43,249 nt of DNA from Chloroflexota bacterium (GTDB taxonomy: Bacteria; Chloroflexota; Limnocylindria; P2-11E). Positions 22,350 through 30,283 of this stretch are shown in pieces. Made by a program: the position numbers and the translations under genes. The number at the start of each line of letters is the position of its first letter. The stretch's first letter is position 1. The stretch is taken from contig VBDQ01000019.1 of the NCBI GenBank assembly GCA_005889075.1, positions 1 to 43,249 on the forward strand, in the 5' to 3' direction. Below the pieces are notes generated by a model. It did not search any database. It was not told the origin of the DNA and was given only the letters and a program-made list of their open reading frames with translations.

Positions 22350-23294
22350 CTAGTCCGCGGCGGCGGCGACCTGCGGTTGGCTCGCCGCGCGGTTCGCCTG
22401 CTGGCGCCAGAGGATGAACGCGACGGCGGTGACGATGACGAACGCGCCTGCGACGATCGCCGGCGTGATCGGTTCACCTCGGAAGAGCGCGCCAAGGATC
22501 ACCGCGACAACGGGATTCACGAACGCGTACGTCGCAACGAGCGACACCGGCGCGTGCTGCAGCAGCCAGGTGTACGCGGTGAAGGCGACGATCGAGCCGA
22601 ACACCACGAGATACGCAAGCGCGACGAGCGATCGCACCGAGAAGCTGGCCGGATCGAGATGCGCGGCTTCTCCGCGCAGGACGCCGACGACGACGAGCGC
22701 CGATCCCCCCGCGAGCATTTGGTACGCAGTCGAAAGGAGCGCGATCCGCGGGGACCGCAAGCGTGGCGACACGAATGTGCCGATCGCCCAGGAGATCGTC
22801 GCGCCAAGAAGGATCGCGAGTCCATAGGGATCGAGCGTGCCATTGAGTCCGCCCGGGATCACGAGGATGGCGACGCCCAAGAGGCCCAGCAGCACGCCTG
22901 CGATGAGGTCGCGGCCGACGCGCTCGCCGATGATTCCCCGGAGCACGACGATCCAGAGCGGCACCGACGCGACCACAAGCGCCGTGACCCCCGAAGGGAC
23001 CGTTCGCTCCGCGAGGACGACGAGCCCGTTTCCGCCGAGGAGCAGGAAGAGGCCCACGGTCGCCGACCCAGCGATCTCGCGAAATGTCGCGCGAAGCGGT
23101 AGCCCGCGCAGCACGAACCACAGGCAGATCAGGATTCCCGCGGTGAGGAAGCGGATCCCGGCGCTGAGAAGCGGCGGCAAGCTTTCGACGGCGAACGCGA
23201 TCGCGAGATACGTGGATCCCCAAACGAGATAGACGGTGCCGAGCGCGGACCAGAGCGTCAGGCCCGACGCGCGTTGCGGAGACGCCATGCCCAC
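22350..23294 (-). CDS. EamA/DMT-superfamily transporter (YedA/RhaT-like)
   Basis: Inner-membrane exporter of small metabolites. The 314-residue protein contains two EamA repeats with about ten helices. The first repeat starts LGTVYLVWGSTYLAIAFAVE, the standard DMT signature, and runs on through GLFLLLGGNGLVVLAERTVP. The second covers about residues 150-290, with TAYTWLLQHAPVSLVATYAF and NPVVAVILGALFRGEPI. The tail is Ala/Gln-rich. Its stop directly abuts the convergent LeuA-family gene (no spacer). The substrate is unknown. Confidence 0.92.
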   Translation of the reverse strand: MGMASPQRASGLTLWSALGTVYLVWGSTYLAIAFAVESLPPLLSAGIRFLTAGILICLWFVLRGLPLRATFREIAGSATVGLFLLLGGNGLVVLAERTVPSGVTALVVASVPLWIVVLRGIIGERVGRDLIAGVLLGLLGVAILVIPGGLNGTLDPYGLAILLGATISWAIGTFVSPRLRSPRIALLSTAYQMLAGGSALVVVGVLRGEAAHLDPASFSVRSLVALAYLVVFGSIVAFTAYTWLLQHAPVSLVATYAFVNPVVAVILGALFRGEPITPAIVAGAFVIVTAVAFILWRQQANRAASQPQVAAAAD

Positions 23295-23407
23295 GTAGAA
23301 CGTAACCGCCCGAGCCTCCGTGAGATGCCCGCCGCGTGGCTCTGTAACGAAAGCGACGTTCCGCGAGGGATCCGTCGGGGTCGCGGGTCGCAGCGCAGGA
23401 TGAAGAT

Positions 23408-24052
23408 GTGCCGCCGGAGGCTGTCATCCCGCTCCATCTGGCCGACGTGATCTACCCGGCGCGCCACCCGCTCGCCGGCCAGACCGGCGTCGTCCTAGGG
23501 TTCGCGGTCCGGTCTGGCGATGACGTGGTGCTGGTCGACACGGGCGTCGGCTTTGGCGACGCGTGGATCGATGACAACTACAAACCGACGCGACGCGAGG
23601 TCCGCGAGGCTCTCGTCGCCGCCGGGTTCGATCCGACCGCGGTGCGCACGATCGTGAACTCGCACCTGCACTTCGATCATTGTGGTCAGAACCGGGCGTT
23701 TCCCGACGTCCCGATCGTCGTGCAGCGAGCCGAGCTCGATGCCGCGCGCGGCGAGGGCAAACCGATCCAGGACTGGATCGATTTTCCTGGCGCGACGTAC
23801 CGCGTCGTCGACGGCGATACCGAGGTAGCCGACGGTATCAGCGTGCTCGCGACGCCCGGCCACACCGCGGGACACCAGTCAGTGACGGTCCGGACCGGCG
23901 ACGGTCTGGTGCTGATCGTCGGCCAGGCCGCGCAGGACGCACGATCGTTCGCGACCGCCGAGCCCGATCCGAGCCTCACGCGTCTGCGTGACCTCAACGC
24001 CGACCGGATCCACTTCGCGCACGATCGCGCTGTCCTGCGAAGGCGCCGCTGA
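23408..24052 (+). CDS. Metallo-beta-lactamase-fold hydrolase
   Basis: Predicted metallohydrolase of the lactonase-like MBL group, 214 residues. Zinc ligands include His86, His88, Asp90 and His91 (NSHLHFDHCGQN) and His152 (TPGHTAGH). The bridging aspartate expected in a 'GD' turn after the next strand is replaced: the protein reads LIVGQAAQDARS. A C-terminal histidine ligand candidate lies in RIHFAHD. The start is GTG; no clear Shine-Dalgarno. It is divergent from the EamA gene across 113 bases. Substrate unknown; the protein could be an N-acyl-homoserine-lactone or other ester/lactone hydrolase. Confidence 0.85.
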   Translation: MPPEAVIPLHLADVIYPARHPLAGQTGVVLGFAVRSGDDVVLVDTGVGFGDAWIDDNYKPTRREVREALVAAGFDPTAVRTIVNSHLHFDHCGQNRAFPDVPIVVQRAELDAARGEGKPIQDWIDFPGATYRVVDGDTEVADGISVLATPGHTAGHQSVTVRTGDGLVLIVGQAAQDARSFATAEPDPSLTRLRDLNADRIHFAHDRAVLRRRR

Positions 24053-24053
24053 G

Positions 24054-24335
24054 CTAGCTGCCGCCGCCCCAGCTGCGTCCGCGCGCGCCGCCGCCCAATG
24101 CGCCGAGATCGACCAGAAAGCCGAGCACGAGGACCAGGAGCCCGAGACCCGAGAGCCCGCCGAGCTCGTTCTGGGCGATCGCGTAGGCGAGCGTCGTCCA
24201 CGGCAGGAACAGGAAGCCGAGGAAGGGCAAAAGGAAGGCATCGAACGCGCGGCTCAGGTAGTCCGTGAGCAGCCACAGGATGGCGAGTACGAATCGCGGG
24301 CCCACGAGTGCGAGCAGGACGAGGATGCAGCACAT
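24054..24335 (-). CDS. Small membrane protein
   Basis: A 93-residue protein beginning MCCILVLLALVGPRFVLAIL, with about three hydrophobic segments (residues 3-22, 30-55, 62-80) and a Gly/Arg/Ser tail (GGGARGRSWGGGS). Proteins of this look are common small hypothetical membrane proteins in high-GC bacteria; no function is known to me. ATG at 24335 was chosen over longer possibilities because the hydrophobic part starts there. It is divergent from the MarR-GNAT gene, with the palindrome 24358-24382 between them, so it is probably controlled by that regulator. Confidence 0.7.
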   Translation of the reverse strand: MCCILVLLALVGPRFVLAILWLLTDYLSRAFDAFLLPFLGFLFLPWTTLAYAIAQNELGGLSGLGLLVLVLGFLVDLGALGGGARGRSWGGGS

Positions 24336-24357
24336 GGCCGGGATGGTGGCACAGGAT

Positions 24358-24382
24358 GGATAGTTGACGGAGTCAACTATCC
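24358..24382. promoter_or_regulatory. Perfect inverted repeat, probable MarR-type operator
   Basis: Arms GGATAGTTGAC and GTCAACTATCC (11 bases each, perfect) around GGA. It sits 9 bases before the GTG of the MarR-GNAT gene and 23 bases before the divergent small membrane protein gene. The TAGTTGAC half-site matches the AT-containing palindromes typical of MarR operators, and it stands out in a GC-rich region. Autoregulation plus control of the neighbour is inferred. Confidence 0.7.
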
Positions 24383-24390
24383 TGTCCCGC

Positions 24391-25317
24391 GTGGCGACTG
24401 CATTCGAGGCCCGCGTGAGCGCCGTGCGTCGCTTCAACCGCTTCTACACGCGACAGATCGGGATCCTCGACGGGCGCTATCTTCGTAGCCCGTTCTCGCT
24501 GACCGAGGTGCGCGTGCTGTACGAGCTCGCCCATCGCGAGGAGACCACCGCCAGCGAGCTCGTCCACGATCTCGCCCTCGACCCGGGGTACCTCAGCCGG
24601 ATGCTGCGTTCGTTCGTTCGCCGCGGAATCGTTGCGAGGAGCACTGCGGCGGCGGATGGACGAAAGAGCCTTCTGACCCTGAGCGCGCGCGGGCGCAAAG
24701 CCTTCGCGCCACTCGACGCGAAGGCGCGCGAGCAGATCGGCGAGCTCCTCGCGCCGCTCGCGCCGCGTTCACAAGATCGGCTCGTGGCCTCGATGCGCGA
24801 GATCGAGACCGCGCTCGCGGCTCGGTCGAAGCTCGCCCGGACGATCAGCTTGCGCACGCACCGGCCCGGCGACATGGGCTGGGTCGTGCAGCGTCACGGC
24901 GCTCTGTACTGGGAGGAGTACGGCTGGGACGAGCGGTTTGAAGCGCTCGTCGCCGGAATCGTGGCCAAGTTCATCGAGCACCTCGATCCCGCTCGCGAGC
25001 GCTGCTGGATCGCCGAATTGGACGGCGAACCGGTCGGCTCGGTCTTCTGTGTGAAGCAGTCGCAGACCGTGGCGAAGCTTCGCCTGCTACTCGTCGAGCC
25101 GCGCGCCCGCGGCCTCGGGATCGGCCGGCGCCTGGTCGACGAGTGCGTCGCGTTCGCTCGCTCGGCTGGCTACCGCGAGATGGTCCTCTGGACGAACGAT
25201 GTCCTTGTCGCCGCCCGTCACATCTACGAGCGCGCCGGCTTCACGCTGGTCGAGAGCGAGCGGCACACGAGCTTCGGAAAGCGCCTCGTCGGCGAGAGCT
25301 GGCGGCTGCGGCTCTAA
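24391..25317 (+). CDS. MarR-family regulator fused to GNAT acetyltransferase
   Basis: The 308-residue protein has an N-terminal MarR winged helix (residues about 15-145): FSLTEVRVLYELAHREETTA, ELVHDLALDPGYLSRMLRSF, RRGIVARSTAAADGRKSLLT. A C-terminal GNAT domain (about 160-308) follows: GDMGWVVQRHGALYWEEYGW, then LLLVEPRARGLGIGRRLVDE for acetyl-CoA binding and HIYERAGFTLVESERH. This bacterial fusion family is known, but ligands are mostly uncharacterised. The start is GTG at 24391, placing the palindrome upstream of the gene; a TTG inside the palindrome is less likely. The acetyltransferase half could modify a small molecule that also acts as inducer; this is inference. Confidence 0.9.
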   Translation: MATAFEARVSAVRRFNRFYTRQIGILDGRYLRSPFSLTEVRVLYELAHREETTASELVHDLALDPGYLSRMLRSFVRRGIVARSTAAADGRKSLLTLSARGRKAFAPLDAKAREQIGELLAPLAPRSQDRLVASMREIETALAARSKLARTISLRTHRPGDMGWVVQRHGALYWEEYGWDERFEALVAGIVAKFIEHLDPARERCWIAELDGEPVGSVFCVKQSQTVAKLRLLLVEPRARGLGIGRRLVDECVAFARSAGYREMVLWTNDVLVAARHIYERAGFTLVESERHTSFGKRLVGESWRLRL

Positions 25318-25350
25318 CGCCGTCGCGAGAGCGAGCGCCACAATTGAGGG

Positions 25351-27378
25351 GTGCAGACGATCCAACCGGCGCGACTGATCGCGGGCGCCCGAATCGCGGA
25401 CTCGCCCGCCCCGGAGCGCGCTGAGACCGGTCGTGCGGCGCCGGTCGTCCGCGGCAAGGCCCAGATCTTCTGGGACCCGAAGGTCCCGGGCAAGAAGCTC
25501 GACGCCATCGACACGGACCAGATCACGCCGGCCGACGACTGCGTTTCCGAGAGTCTCGAGACGCTCGACGAGCGCTGGAAGGCCGGCTCCTTCCGCTACC
25601 TCATGCCCGACTTTCGCGACCGCGTGCGCCGAGGCGAGACGTTCATCGTCGCCGGTGACCGGTTCGCGATCGGGAGCTCGCGCGAGATGAGCCCGGCCGG
25701 CCTCAAGGGCGTCGCCGAAGAAGCCGGGGTCGAGATCGTCATCGTCTGCGGGGCGGCGATGGGCGACATCTTCCGCCGAAACGCGCTCAATCTCGGGCTG
25801 CACGTCGTGCAGAGCCGCGAAGCCGTCCAGGATGCGCAGGAGGGCGACACCTTCGCCTTCGATCCGGCGACGCGAACGCTGAGCAACGAGACGCGCGGCA
25901 AGATCTACGAGGCGGCAGCGCTGTCGCCGCAAGAGGAGGAGATCCGCCGTTCGGGCGGGATCATCAAGGTCGGACGCCGCGAGTTCGCCGCGTCGGTCAG
26001 GCGAGCTCCGAACATCGAGTGGCCGGACCCGGCGACCGCCCGACGCCTCACGTCGACGGAGCAGATCCTCTGGGCGCACCGCGTCGACAAGGACGCCGAG
26101 ATCCGCCCGGGCGCGACACTCCGCGTCTACGCCGATCTGCTCCCGGCCTCCGACGGCACGGCCCCCTTCGCGATCCACACGTTCAACGAGATCAGCGGCG
26201 GCGACGTCGTACGTCCGCGACAGATCGCGATCGCCAACGATCACTTCGTGTTCAACCGGCGCGAGGCCGACGACAAGCAGACCGAGATCGGGCGGCAGTT
26301 CGCCGAGCGCCACGGGATCCGATCGCCGTACTACGCGACTCCGGGCGACGGCATCTTCCACTTCTACTTTCCGGAGCAAGGCCTCGTCGTCCCCGGCGCG
26401 CTCGTTCCGGGGGCGGACTCGCACAGCCGCGCGTACGGGGCGTACGGCGCGCTGGGATACGGCGTCGGCTCGACGACGCTCGGCTTTGGCTGGGCCACCG
26501 GCTACGTGTACTTCACGGTCGCGAAGCAGCGGCGCGTCGCGTTCACCGGAAAGCTGCAGCCGTGGGTGAGCGGGAAAGACGTCGTGCTCGCGCTCCTGCA
26601 GCGGTGGGGCGCGAAGCAGTCCGGCGGCATGAGCGTGGAGTTCGTCGACCGCGATCGGCAGCTTCCGATGGCTTACCGCAACACGATCGCGAACATGATG
26701 GCCGAGGGCGAGGCACTCAACGGTATCTTCGCCCCCGACGACATCACCTACGCCCACTTCGCGGAGAAGGGCATGCACGATCTTCCCTACCCGCGGTTCG
26801 GCCCGGGCCCCGACGCGACGTACGAGGCCGACGAGACGCTCGATCTCTCGCAGGTCGTCCCGCTGATCGCCAAGCCCTTCAGTCCCGCGAACGCCTTTCC
26901 CGCGACCGAGATCGCGCGCGAGCGGCTGGCTTTCGACAAAGCCTTCATCGGCTCGTGCACGAACGGGGGCTATGGCGATCTGCTCGAGGCGGCCCTCGTC
27001 TTGAAGGCCGCGCGCGCGAAGGGCGTGGCGACGGCCGCGAAAGAGTTCGTCGTGTTCCCCGGGTCCGGGGGAGTGAAGCGCGAGATCGAGAAGACCGATC
27101 CCCGCCTCGGAGGGGAGTCCATCGCCGCGGTCTTTCGCGCCGCCGGCGCGGTGATCCGCGAGTCGTGGTGCGGGCCGTGTTTCGGACAAGGTCCGGACGC
27201 GTTGACCAAGGGCGAGACCGCGATCACGTCGTTCAACCGCAACTGGACGAACCGCATGGGCGTTGGCGGACTCGGCTACCTCGCGAGCCCGGCTGTGGTC
27301 GCCTCGAGCGCCCTCCTCGGCTACATGGGGCCCCCCTCGGAGCTGGGCATCGAATGGCGCGCGGAGCGCTTCGTCTAG
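25351..27378 (+). CDS. Aconitase/isopropylmalate-isomerase family protein with swivel domain first
   Basis: [4Fe-4S] hydro-lyase of 675 residues that would isomerise a hydroxy-tricarboxylate or 2-isopropylmalate-like substrate. Residues about 40-190 form the small LeuD-like swivel domain (DTDQITPADDCVSESL, GDRFAIGSSREMSPAGLKGV, GDIFRRNALNLGL). Residues about 235-670 form the LeuC-like catalytic part (ANDHFVFNRREADDKQTEIG, PGADSHSRAYGAYGALGYGV). Cluster cysteines are Cys536 (IGSCTNGG), Cys607 and Cys610 (SWCGPCFGQGP). In AcnA and mitochondrial aconitase the swivel is C-terminal; the order here recalls AcnB, but without its N-terminal HEAT-like domain. The start is GTG, 33 bases after the MarR-GNAT gene. 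Possibly partner of the LeuA-family enzyme. Confidence 0.9.
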   Translation: MQTIQPARLIAGARIADSPAPERAETGRAAPVVRGKAQIFWDPKVPGKKLDAIDTDQITPADDCVSESLETLDERWKAGSFRYLMPDFRDRVRRGETFIVAGDRFAIGSSREMSPAGLKGVAEEAGVEIVIVCGAAMGDIFRRNALNLGLHVVQSREAVQDAQEGDTFAFDPATRTLSNETRGKIYEAAALSPQEEEIRRSGGIIKVGRREFAASVRRAPNIEWPDPATARRLTSTEQILWAHRVDKDAEIRPGATLRVYADLLPASDGTAPFAIHTFNEISGGDVVRPRQIAIANDHFVFNRREADDKQTEIGRQFAERHGIRSPYYATPGDGIFHFYFPEQGLVVPGALVPGADSHSRAYGAYGALGYGVGSTTLGFGWATGYVYFTVAKQRRVAFTGKLQPWVSGKDVVLALLQRWGAKQSGGMSVEFVDRDRQLPMAYRNTIANMMAEGEALNGIFAPDDITYAHFAEKGMHDLPYPRFGPGPDATYEADETLDLSQVVPLIAKPFSPANAFPATEIARERLAFDKAFIGSCTNGGYGDLLEAALVLKAARAKGVATAAKEFVVFPGSGGVKREIEKTDPRLGGESIAAVFRAAGAVIRESWCGPCFGQGPDALTKGETAITSFNRNWTNRMGVGGLGYLASPAVVASSALLGYMGPPSELGIEWRAERFV

Positions 27379-27435
27379 AGAGCGGCCAGTCGAGCGGGCG
27401 TCCGTTCGGCACGGAGCGTGCGGTCGTAGGGCGCG

Positions 27436-27849
27436 ATGCAAGAAAAACCGGATCGTGCCGACGCGACCGAACGGATCGAGCCACCGCCCGACGTCGTCGC
27501 GAGCGCCGCGCCGCCGCCGCCGAGCGGGCGACGGCCGGCCGATCGCTGGTCGACGGTGTTCACGGTCTTCGCCGCGCTCGCTCTGGTCTGCTTGCTTCTG
27601 CTTGGCGGCGCGATCCTCGCATCGCAACAGATCGCTCCTCCGACGACGCCTTCGCCGTCCGCATCGGCGACCGCTTCACCCTCGGCCTCGTTCACGATCG
27701 CGCCGCGTACCGTCGCGCCCACCGCGACGCCGGCGCCGAGCGGGACGCCGGCTGCGACCTCCGCACCAACGACATCGCCGCCGACTGCGACCGCGACCGC
27801 GACGCCGCCACGCACCACACCCCCGCCTCCGCCGACGAAAACGCCTTGA
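27436..27849 (+). CDS. Single-pass membrane protein with Pro/Thr/Ser-rich tail
   Basis: A 137-residue protein: a charged, Pro-rich cytoplasmic N-terminus (about 37 residues), one membrane helix (STVFTVFAALALVCLLLLGG, about residues 39-60), then a tail made almost wholly of P, T, S and A, ending PPPPPTKTP. The low-complexity tail resembles a wall-spanning stalk without a head domain. No function can be given. It follows the aconitase-family gene by 57 bases and precedes a minus-strand terminator. Confidence 0.65.
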   Translation: MQEKPDRADATERIEPPPDVVASAAPPPPSGRRPADRWSTVFTVFAALALVCLLLLGGAILASQQIAPPTTPSPSASATASPSASFTIAPRTVAPTATPAPSGTPAATSAPTTSPPTATATATPPRTTPPPPPTKTP

Positions 27850-27882
27850 TGCGAAAAGGTGGCGGCGACAACGAAAGAGAAA

Positions 27883-27910
27883 GGCCGCTGGGCTTTTTTG
27901 CGCAGCGGCC
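27883..27910 (-). terminator. Rho-independent terminator for the zinc-finger/LLM transcript
   Basis: Perfect 8-base arms GGCCGCTG and CAGCGGCC around a 12-base loop. Read on the minus strand the hairpin is followed at once by TTTCTCTTTCG, and it begins 24 bases after the stop of the zinc-finger gene (27934). This suits termination of the minus-strand transcript. On the plus strand no T-run follows the hairpin. Confidence 0.6.
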
Positions 27911-27929
27911 ATGGTCCGGGCGATGAAAA

Positions 27930-29030
27930 TCAGCTAACGACGGGTCTCGGCCTCACGGGGGTCGCGCTCCATCGGCAGGCCGCCCATCTTGCTGCCGCCG
28001 TGTAGTCGCTCGTCGTGATCCTGCAGCTCAGACGGTGACGTGAACTTCTGGCCACACTCTTTGCACTTGAGCTCTTGCATCGGATGATCACGCGAGCATT
28101 CCCGATGCCGTCGCGGATCGGATTCGTGCGCTCACTTGCACGTAGCTCGGCAACGATGGGCGCGAACGCTCTCATCGCTGTGCCAGGCAGGGCGATGTAG
28201 CTGACCCCGGCGCGTTCGCGGCGCTCGAGCAGCATCTCGACGAGGCCACGGCGCGAGCCATAGAGGAAGAACGGCGACTCGACGAGCGCGGTGACCGTCG
28301 CCTTGAGTCGGGCGGCGATCATCTGGGCAAGCGATTGACGTGCGTCGGTCACTTGCGCGTCGAACACGATCACGTTGAGCTCGAGATCGGCAAACCGCGC
28401 GCGGGCGACGTGACGGAGACGCGAGATCCGCTCGGCGAGCGAAGCGACGGTGAGCGTCCGCAGCTTCGGTCCACCACGTGCGTTCACCGCCGGCGCAAGC
28501 GCAACGATCTGCGCCTCGCGCGCGGCGATCCGCAGCATCCGCGGCCCACCCCCACCGACCATCACCGGTGGGTGCGGCCGCTGCGTCGGGCGCGGAAGCA
28601 CGGTCGCGTCGGCGATGCGGTAAAAGGCGCCACGGTGGGTGACCTTCCGCTCTATCCAGAGACGTTTGATGAGCGCGAGCGCCTCTTCCATTCGATCGAC
28701 ACGGAGCTTTGGCGGGTCGTATGGGATGCCGAGCTGCCGATAGTCGCGCCGGTTCCAGCCGGCCCCGATGCCGAACTCGAGCCGGCCGTCGGAGAGGAGA
28801 TCGAGCGTCGTCGCTTCTTTCGCGAGCATCACCGGATCGCGGTAGTCGTTGTCGAAGACGAAGCTGCCGATGCGCAGGGTCGTCGTCGCCGCGGCCGCAG
28901 CCGCGAGCGCCGGCACCGGAGCGAGCTGATCGGTGATGTGGTCAGGCATCAGCAGGACGTCGTAGCCCAGCGACTCGGCGCGGCGTGCGACCTCGCGCCA
29001 GTGCTCCGCGGACCGGCCCCGCGAGACCAT
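27930..29030 (-). CDS. LLM-class F420-dependent oxidoreductase
   Basis: Luciferase-like TIM-barrel flavin or F420 enzyme, substrate unknown. The conserved part runs from EHWREVARRAESLGYDVLLM and PDHITDQLAPVPALAAAAAA through TLDLLSDGRLEFGIGAGWNR and VMVGGGGPRMLRIAAREAQI to about FAPIVAELRAS, close to 300 residues as in the TIGR03621-type family. Two oddities. First, RPFRFAT, which normally opens such proteins, is encoded in frame just upstream of the ATG, with CTG at 29054 the only plausible earlier start. Second, the frame runs about 68 codons past the natural C-terminus, across the zinc-finger gene; a TGA one frame over lies just after ELRA (28132-28134), so a single-base indel may have removed the stop. 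Confidence 0.82.
   Translation of the reverse strand: MVSRGRSAEHWREVARRAESLGYDVLLMPDHITDQLAPVPALAAAAAATTTLRIGSFVFDNDYRDPVMLAKEATTLDLLSDGRLEFGIGAGWNRRDYRQLGIPYDPPKLRVDRMEEALALIKRLWIERKVTHRGAFYRIADATVLPRPTQRPHPPVMVGGGGPRMLRIAAREAQIVALAPAVNARGGPKLRTLTVASLAERISRLRHVARARFADLELNVIVFDAQVTDARQSLAQMIAARLKATVTALVESPFFLYGSRRGLVEMLLERRERAGVSYIALPGTAMRAFAPIVAELRASERTNPIRDGIGNARVIIRCKSSSAKSVARSSRHRLSCRITTSDYTAAARWAACRWSATPVRPRPVVS
27934..28080 (-). CDS. Small C2H2 zinc-finger protein (48 residues)
   Basis: Product begins MQELKCKECGQKFTSPSELQ and ends ERDPREAETRR. Cysteines 6 and 9 and histidines about 22 and 27 are arranged C-x2-C-x12-H-x4-H with the expected Phe and Leu between them, a classical C2H2 finger, which is uncommon in bacteria. 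Such short proteins may bind DNA or RNA, or act by protein contact; role here unknown. It lies on the same strand as, and in a different frame from, the 3' extension of the LLM gene. The terminator hairpin begins 24 bases after its stop, so it is transcribed with the LLM gene. Confidence 0.78.
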   Translation of the reverse strand: MQELKCKECGQKFTSPSELQDHDERLHGGSKMGGLPMERDPREAETRR

Positions 29031-29164
29031 CGTCGCGAAGCGAAATGGCCGCAGTCGCTGCGAGGCGCTCAGGGCGACCGATGCTACGTGGTTGCCGGCT
29101 GTTGACGTTGCCTTCGGTCGCGAGGTCCTCGCGGCGGTCGCCTGATATCGGGCACCATCAACCC

Positions 29165-30283
29165 GTGGAGGCGGACGTCATCGTGGCGGGTCTCGGCGCG
29201 CACGGGAGCGCGACCGCCTACGCGCTCTCGAAGCGCGGCGCGAGCGTCCTCGGCTTCGATCGTTTCGCGCGCGGTCACACGCTCGGCTCGTCGGGCGGGC
29301 GCTCGCGGATCATCCGCACGGCGTATTACGAGCACTCCGACTACGTGCCGCTCCTGCGTCGCGCTTGGGAGCGCTGGCGCGAGCTCGAACGCGAGAGCGG
29401 TGAGCATCTCCTAACCGAGACCGGCGGCCTCTACGCAGGACCGCCCGACGGGGAGCTCGTCGGGGGCGCCCTCAAGAGCGTGCGGAGCCACGGCCTCGAG
29501 CATGAGCTGCTCGACACCGACGATCTTCGCGCGCGGTTCCCGGTGTTCGAGTGGCTCGAGGGCTGGACCGGCATCGTCGAGCGGCAGGCCGGATGGCTCG
29601 CACCGGAGCGCTGCATCGAGGCGCACCTTCGTCTCGCCGAAGCGAACGGCGCGACCTTGCGCTTCGGGGAGCCCGTCGAACGCTGGGAGTCGACGATGGA
29701 GGGCGTCCGCGTCCAGACCCAGACCGGTCAATTCGATGCCGCGCGGCTCGTGCTTGCGGCGGGTCCCTGGATGAGCACGCTCGCGAAGTCCATCGCGACC
29801 GAGCTCTGGGTCGAGCGCAACGTGCTCTTCTGGTTCGAGCCACGGGGTGACCGCAAGGAGTTCGAACGGTTGCCCGTTTACATCATTCAGGACACCGATC
29901 GCATTTTCTATGGCTTCCCGTACATCGGCGGACAGGGCGTAAAGGTCGCCGGGCTGCACTTCGGTGACCACGCCGACCCCGACACCATCGATCGCGCGGC
30001 TTCGGCCCACGACGAGGAGCGGGTCCGCGACTGGCTCCGTCGTCGGGTCCCGTTGCTCGACGGCCCGCCGCGCGAGGCGAAGGTGTGCATGTACACGAAC
30101 ACGCCGGACGCGCACTTCATCATCGATCTGCTCGTCGAGGACACCAATGTCGTCGTCGCCTCAGCGTGCTCGGGCCACGGCTTCAAGTTCGCCAGCGTTG
30201 TCGGCGAGATCTGTGCCGACCTCGCGCTCGACGGCGAGACCGCGTACCCCATCGGCTTCCTCGCGGCCGAACGTCTTGCGTAG
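29165..30283 (+). CDS. FAD-dependent oxidase, monomeric sarcosine oxidase/N-methyl amino-acid oxidase type
   Basis: Predicted flavoenzyme that oxidatively removes N-methyl groups or deaminates an amino acid, giving H2O2. The 372-residue protein has the dinucleotide motif VIVAGLGAHGSATAYALSKR at the N-terminus, GHTLGSSGGRSRIIRTAYYE, a second FAD contact RLVLAAGPWMSTLA, and KVCMYTNTPDAHFIIDLL, the sarcosine-oxidase signature whose cysteine (Cys308) binds FAD covalently in the known enzymes. A terminal CSGHGFKFASVVGEICADLA completes the fold. The start is GTG just after a divergent gap of 134 bases. It is first in a run with transport genes and overlaps the next gene by 8 bases. Confidence 0.9.
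   Translation: MEADVIVAGLGAHGSATAYALSKRGASVLGFDRFARGHTLGSSGGRSRIIRTAYYEHSDYVPLLRRAWERWRELERESGEHLLTETGGLYAGPPDGELVGGALKSVRSHGLEHELLDTDDLRARFPVFEWLEGWTGIVERQAGWLAPERCIEAHLRLAEANGATLRFGEPVERWESTMEGVRVQTQTGQFDAARLVLAAGPWMSTLAKSIATELWVERNVLFWFEPRGDRKEFERLPVYIIQDTDRIFYGFPYIGGQGVKVAGLHFGDHADPDTIDRAASAHDEERVRDWLRRRVPLLDGPPREAKVCMYTNTPDAHFIIDLLVEDTNVVVASACSGHGFKFASVVGEICADLALDGETAYPIGFLAAERLA

Noticed and set aside
25087-27627. Very long open frame (846 codons) on the minus strand opposite the aconitase-family gene.
   Set aside because: The product is arginine/glutamate-rich without recognisable motifs, and the opposite strand encodes a complete aconitase-family protein. It is a shadow produced by high GC in third codon positions.
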